DNA of 64,000 nucleotides. Origin: Microlunatus speluncae. Lineage in GTDB: Bacteria > Actinomycetota > Actinomycetes > Propionibacteriales > Propionibacteriaceae. Positions 60,612-64,000 of this stretch are shown here, in pieces. The notes under the pieces are model-generated. The model was given only the letters and a program-made list of their open reading frames with translations, was not told where the DNA came from and did not search any database. Made by a program: the position numbers and the translations under genes. The stretch is taken from positions 62,001-126,000 of the forward strand of contig NZ_VKCZ01000003.1 of assembly GCF_009299835.1 (NCBI RefSeq). The letters run 5' to 3'. Position 1 is the stretch's first letter, and the number at the start of each line of letters is the position of its first letter.

Positions 60612-62639
60612 GTGCGACGACTATCGCGCTGTCTGCTGGGTCTCTCCGCGGTGCTGAGCCTGATCGCCGGTCTGGGCCTGATCACGGGGCTGGGTGCCCT
60701 TCCGGCCGCTGCCGCCATCCCCGACGACGTGTTCCTCACCGCCAAGAACGGTGGCAACACGGTCGCGGCCACGATCCGCGAGGAGCAGCCGCGGGCCGAC
60801 GGCTACCGGCATGTCGACACTCCGGCGATGATCGACCGGCTGAAGCAGCTGAACGTCACGATGTTCACCTACGACATCTGGGAGGGCGTGCACGACTGGG
60901 ACGACCTGGTGAACGAGTTCGCGCCCGCCGCCGAGGCGGCCGGGATCGACGTCATGGTCTACCTGGTCCCGCCGTCGGAGTGCTTCCTCAACCCCAAGCC
61001 GCACGTGGCCGGTCGCTGCTCCCGCCCGTTCGAACTGGACTTCGTCCGGTGGGGCGAGGAGATCGCGAAGTTGTCGATCAAGCACCCGAACGTGAAGTCC
61101 TGGGCGATCGACGACTTCCTCAGCGGCCCGGTCAACCAGGCCCTGTTCACCGATGCGTATCTGGCCAAGATCGAGAACGCGCAGCACGCGATCAATCCCG
61201 AGCTCAAGTGGTACGTCACGCTCTATCCGGGCGAGATCACTCCGCACTCGATGGAACGGATCAAGGACTCGGTCGACGGCGTGATCTACGTCTACTTCGT
61301 CTACGGGTCGACGATCGACTCCAGCCAGGTCGAGGCGGGTCTTGATCAAGTTCTTTCGGTGACCAAGCCGGTGGGCCAGGAGCTCGTGCTGCTCGGCTAC
61401 TTCGGCCGGTTCCTCGACGGCATCGTCCATCCGAACGAGCGCTATGTGGCCGACGTGCTCTCCCGCGTGGAGCCGTACCTGATGGATGGACGGCTGCAGG
61501 GCGTCATGGCCTACGGCGCGCCGTTGGATGCGCTGACCCAGCAGCCGGGCACCGACTACCGGGCGCACAGCGGGATGGGCAGCCTGAGCTTCTCGATCAG
61601 CAACAACGTGCCCACGGCGCCGGGTCAGTTCACGGCAGCGACGCAGCGGGTCGAGGTCGACGCCGGCGCGGCAACGAAGAAGATCAGCTTCAAGCACACC
61701 GACTATCAGGAGGGCGGCGATCCCGGCTTCCAGCTCAAGCAGTTGCTGGTGGACGGGCAGGTCGTCTGGAGCCAGGATTTCGCGGCCGACACCGAGGAGG
61801 TGTGGCACGACCAGACGGTCGATGTCACCAGCGCGCTGGCGGGCAAGACGTCGGCCGAGATCACCTTCCGGCTCTTCCACCAGAAGGGTGTCACCTTCTC
61901 GCCCAACGACACCCGGTTCGACGCCGTGTCCGGCGAGGGCCTGACGATCACCAACGGCGGCTTCGAGCAGCCCACCGGCTGGACGATGAGCCGCAACGCC
62001 ACCCAGCTGCACTCGCTCATCGACATCTACTCACCGGCCCGCCCGGCCAAGATCTTCAACGCGATCAGCAAGGGGTTCGCCGAACTCCGCGACGTCGGGC
62101 ACACCCCGCTGGCCGAGCCTTCCTTCCCCGGGCTGGAGATCAGCCCGGCGAACCGCGCGATGACCGGCAACGGCCGGCTGAGCTTCACCGTCCCCCGCGG
62201 GGTGACCGTGGCGCCGAACACCTGTGCCTCGGCCGCTCAGGTGATGCAGGTCGACGCCGGCTCGCCGCGCTACGAGATCGACTTCTGGCATACCGATCCG
62301 GTGGCCGGCATCCATGGCAAGTACTACAAGCAGTTGCTGATCGACGGCGTCAACATCTGGAACCGTGACCTGGGCGACGCCTGGCCCTGGTTCTACCTCC
62401 AGGGATCCGATCATCAGGGGCCGATCGACATCACCGACTTCGTCCAGGGCAAGAGCTCGGTCAAGATCGAATACCGGCTGTGCTCCGGCTCCAGCTCGGT
62501 CTTCCACCTGGACGTCCTCGACTACAAGATCGACAACCTGAAGACCATCGGACTCGGCCTGAAGAACGGCGGCTTCGAAGACGACACGGCCTGGACCCTC
62601 ACCGGCTCCGGTCCCGTCTCCGTCACCCTCGCCAACTGA
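60612..62639 (+). CDS. Secreted glycosidase-like protein with tandem beta-sandwich repeats
   Basis: 675 aa. GTG 60612 with GGAG upstream. Signal peptide: MRRLSRCLLGLSAVLSLIAG and cleavage after PAAAA. The TIM-barrel-like part (about 35-320) includes TMFTYDIWEGVHDWDDLVNE, MVYLVPPSECFL and VKSWAIDDFLSGPVN (acidic strand end, likely catalytic Asp). Two repeats of a beta-sandwich follow. Each begins with a GLSF/RLSFTV strand and has KQLLVDG or KQLLIDG, then WSQDF or WNRDL. They are probably carbohydrate-binding modules. Extracellular. No signature of a named family was recognised. Expression is likely linked to the ABC importer just upstream. Confidence 0.65.
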   Translation: MRRLSRCLLGLSAVLSLIAGLGLITGLGALPAAAAIPDDVFLTAKNGGNTVAATIREEQPRADGYRHVDTPAMIDRLKQLNVTMFTYDIWEGVHDWDDLVNEFAPAAEAAGIDVMVYLVPPSECFLNPKPHVAGRCSRPFELDFVRWGEEIAKLSIKHPNVKSWAIDDFLSGPVNQALFTDAYLAKIENAQHAINPELKWYVTLYPGEITPHSMERIKDSVDGVIYVYFVYGSTIDSSQVEAGLDQVLSVTKPVGQELVLLGYFGRFLDGIVHPNERYVADVLSRVEPYLMDGRLQGVMAYGAPLDALTQQPGTDYRAHSGMGSLSFSISNNVPTAPGQFTAATQRVEVDAGAATKKISFKHTDYQEGGDPGFQLKQLLVDGQVVWSQDFAADTEEVWHDQTVDVTSALAGKTSAEITFRLFHQKGVTFSPNDTRFDAVSGEGLTITNGGFEQPTGWTMSRNATQLHSLIDIYSPARPAKIFNAISKGFAELRDVGHTPLAEPSFPGLEISPANRAMTGNGRLSFTVPRGVTVAPNTCASAAQVMQVDAGSPRYEIDFWHTDPVAGIHGKYYKQLLIDGVNIWNRDLGDAWPWFYLQGSDHQGPIDITDFVQGKSSVKIEYRLCSGSSSVFHLDVLDYKIDNLKTIGLGLKNGGFEDDTAWTLTGSGPVSVTLAN

Positions 62640-62644
62640 CAAGC

Positions 62645-62710
62645 TCGTTCCCTGAGCCTGTCGAGACCGCAGTCGGCTCGGTCGTTCCCTGAGCTTGTCG
62701 AAGGGCAGAC
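62645..62710. repeat. Two dispersed repeat copies after the secreted protein gene
   Basis: GTTCCCTGAGCCTGTCGAGA (starting 62647) and TTCCCTGAGCTTGTCGAAGG (starting 62684) lie in direct orientation in the gap before the convergent VOC fusion gene. Confidence 0.72.
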
Positions 62711-62728
62711 CGGATCGAGCCGCTCCGG

Positions 62729-64000
62729 TCACCCAGCGATGATCAACACCTCATTGCCCTCCGGGTCGGCGATCAACCACCGTCCGTCCACCGCTTCCTC
62801 ATCGCGAACCCGTCCACCGGCGGCCAGGGCCGACTCGACCCGCGTCGCAACCTGATCACCGGGCAGGCTGAGCTCGATCCGGGTCCGGTTCCGTTGCCGG
62901 AGCCGTTCCTCGGCCGGCTCGGTGATCAGCTGGAAGAAGACCGGCGGATTCAGCCGGCGCGGATCGTAGAGATCGGTGACGAACGGCCGCGGGTCGAGCT
63001 CGTAGCCGAGCGCGGCGCACCAGAAGGCCCGGACCACCGGCACGTCGACGGCGTCGATGCCGACCTGGACGAAGCGCAGCGGAGTCTGATCCGCGGTCAG
63101 TGACATGCCGCGAGCCGCTGCCTGCACCTTCGGAGCCAGCTCGGCGAAGCGTACGTCCTCCCACTGGTCCTTGGCGGTGTCGATCATGACTCCGTCGGGC
63201 CGCAGATCGATCAGCAGCGGCAGGCCCGCGCCGTCGGCGATCCGGGCCACGGTGCCGGCCAGTTCGGCGGCCCGCAGCGGCGCCGCGACCGGATAGAAGA
63301 TCATCGCGCCGAACAGGATCCGCCAGTCGGCCGTCTCGGGACCCCAATCCGATCCGTCGCCACCCAGCTGCTCGCCGCTCAGTCGATCACCGCCCGGAGC
63401 CAGCGGGATGAGGTCGACCTCGTTGCCGTCGGCATCGGCGATCGTGCCGTAGTAGTCGCCGACGAACGCCTCCCGGGCTCCGGCCGCCTTGATCGTCGCC
63501 AACGTGTCGAGCACGATCGGATGCGGCCGGGCCACATCGAGATGGAACCGATTGCGCAGCGGCCGGGGCTCGTCCACCTGCCGGCAACAGACTGCCGGGT
63601 CCCGCCGCAGCGGGTCCACCAACCCGTCGGCGCCGTCGGGCCGGTAGCCGAGCACGTCCCGCCAGAAGGTCAGAATCGGCTCCGGATCCTGCGCCGCGAA
63701 CGCGACCCGGAACGATTGCAGCGCCGACGGGTCGGCCGTCAACGCGAGATCCCGAGCCGCGGCCGAGATCACGCGCGCCGTGTCGAGGTCGGCGGGCACC
63801 AAGCCGTCCGGATCACCGGCGCCGATGCGTACCCGCACTCCGGTGGCCCGCAGATCCAACTCGGGCCGGCGCTCCTCGGCCCCGGTCAACTCGATGATCC
63901 GATGGATCAGGGCCGCGCCCGCGGTGTGGGAGGAGGTGTCGAACCAGGCCTCCGCGCCGTCCGCCAGCACCCGCCAGTCCTCAACTCCCGTGGCCTGCCG
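62729..64000 (-). CDS. Tandem PCD-like/VOC fusion protein, 5' end outside the window
   Basis: At least 423 residues; the frame is open to the window end and continues upstream (RQATGVEDWRVLADGAEAWF). It holds two repeats of the same pair: a pterin-carbinolamine-dehydratase-like domain (HTAGAALIHRIIELTGA, then LDLRATGVRVRI; and later LAGTVARIADGAGLPLLIDL) and a VOC domain (RVAFAAQDPEPILTFWRDVL; and RFVQVGIDAVDVPVVRAFWC). The last domain ends DPEGNEVLIIAG with the VOC metal-ligand Glu. Such fusions are common in actinobacteria and are annotated only as VOC proteins. Function unknown. Convergent with the secreted protein gene. Confidence 0.78.
   Translation of the reverse strand, partial: RQATGVEDWRVLADGAEAWFDTSSHTAGAALIHRIIELTGAEERRPELDLRATGVRVRIGAGDPDGLVPADLDTARVISAAARDLALTADPSALQSFRVAFAAQDPEPILTFWRDVLGYRPDGADGLVDPLRRDPAVCCRQVDEPRPLRNRFHLDVARPHPIVLDTLATIKAAGAREAFVGDYYGTIADADGNEVDLIPLAPGGDRLSGEQLGGDGSDWGPETADWRILFGAMIFYPVAAPLRAAELAGTVARIADGAGLPLLIDLRPDGVMIDTAKDQWEDVRFAELAPKVQAAARGMSLTADQTPLRFVQVGIDAVDVPVVRAFWCAALGYELDPRPFVTDLYDPRRLNPPVFFQLITEPAEERLRQRNRTRIELSLPGDQVATRVESALAAGGRVRDEEAVDGRWLIADPEGNEVLIIAG

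Overview
The window is high-GC DNA (about 70% by eye) with GTG/TTG starts, Shine-Dalgarno sites, many 1-4 bp stop/start overlaps, bS6-SSB-bS18-bL9 gene order and large sugar-related ABC gene clusters. This points to a soil-type actinobacterium, most likely a Propionibacteriales member (Microlunatus-like). That assignment is inference from style and gene content; no marker tree was possible. No tRNA, rRNA, CRISPR array or complete insertion sequence was seen.

Layout. 1-5.2 kb: a three-gene co-directional cassette of a large GAP1-like protein, a von Willebrand A-like protein and a zinc-ribbon GTPase. It resembles the predicted GTPase-centred conflict systems of actinobacteria and is the best candidate for a poorly described system. 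5.4-10.8 kb: a frameshifted alpha/beta hydrolase, a Gfo/Idh oxidoreductase, a methyltransferase, a divergent EamA transporter/LysR pair and a Nudix hydrolase. 10.9-13.3 kb: an alkyl-DHAP-synthase-like flavoprotein with an acyltransferase, a possible ether-lipid pair. 13.6-18.0 kb: an SDR, an apolipoprotein N-acyltransferase-like protein under an ArsR regulator, and a GH125 mannosidase. 18.0-19.2 kb: gene-poor, with interspersed repeats and a gene remnant. 19.2-24.6 kb: an Erm/KsgA-like methyltransferase, ackA-pta and a kinase-like protein. 24.7-37.2 kb: a LAL regulator, a histidine phosphatase, a secreted S33 peptidase, a decayed MarR next to an MFS pump, endonuclease IV, several hydrolases, GlxA- and TetR-type regulators, SRPBCC and VOC proteins. 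37.4-38.7 kb: a nested inverted duplication and an M48 peptidase. 38.8-47.9 kb: an oligopeptide-type ABC importer (lipoprotein, two permeases, two ATPases) followed by an unclassified glycosidase-like protein. 47.9-50.2 kb: two diverged tandem arrays flanking an AbiEi/DUF559-like gene. 50.2-54.0 kb: a hydrolase, then rpsF-ssb-rpsR-rplI and a double winged-helix protein. 54.2-62.6 kb: a LacI-controlled second ABC importer with a fused double ATPase, then a secreted glycosidase-like protein. 62.7 kb to the end: a partial PCD/VOC tandem fusion.

How the genes fit. Both peptide-type ABC importers sit with putative glycosidases, and a GH125 and a Gfo/Idh enzyme lie nearby. They are therefore better read as oligosaccharide uptake systems than as peptide importers. 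AckA-Pta gives the acetate/acetyl-phosphate branch of central metabolism.

A short inverted-repeat family with core CCTGAGCCTGTCGAAGGG recurs about 16 times between genes. It has once entered a permease reading frame and possibly, in degraded form, a second frame. A second dispersed palindrome (arms TTGTCAGAACTGAG) occurs twice. The hexamer TGATCA is very strongly over-represented throughout.
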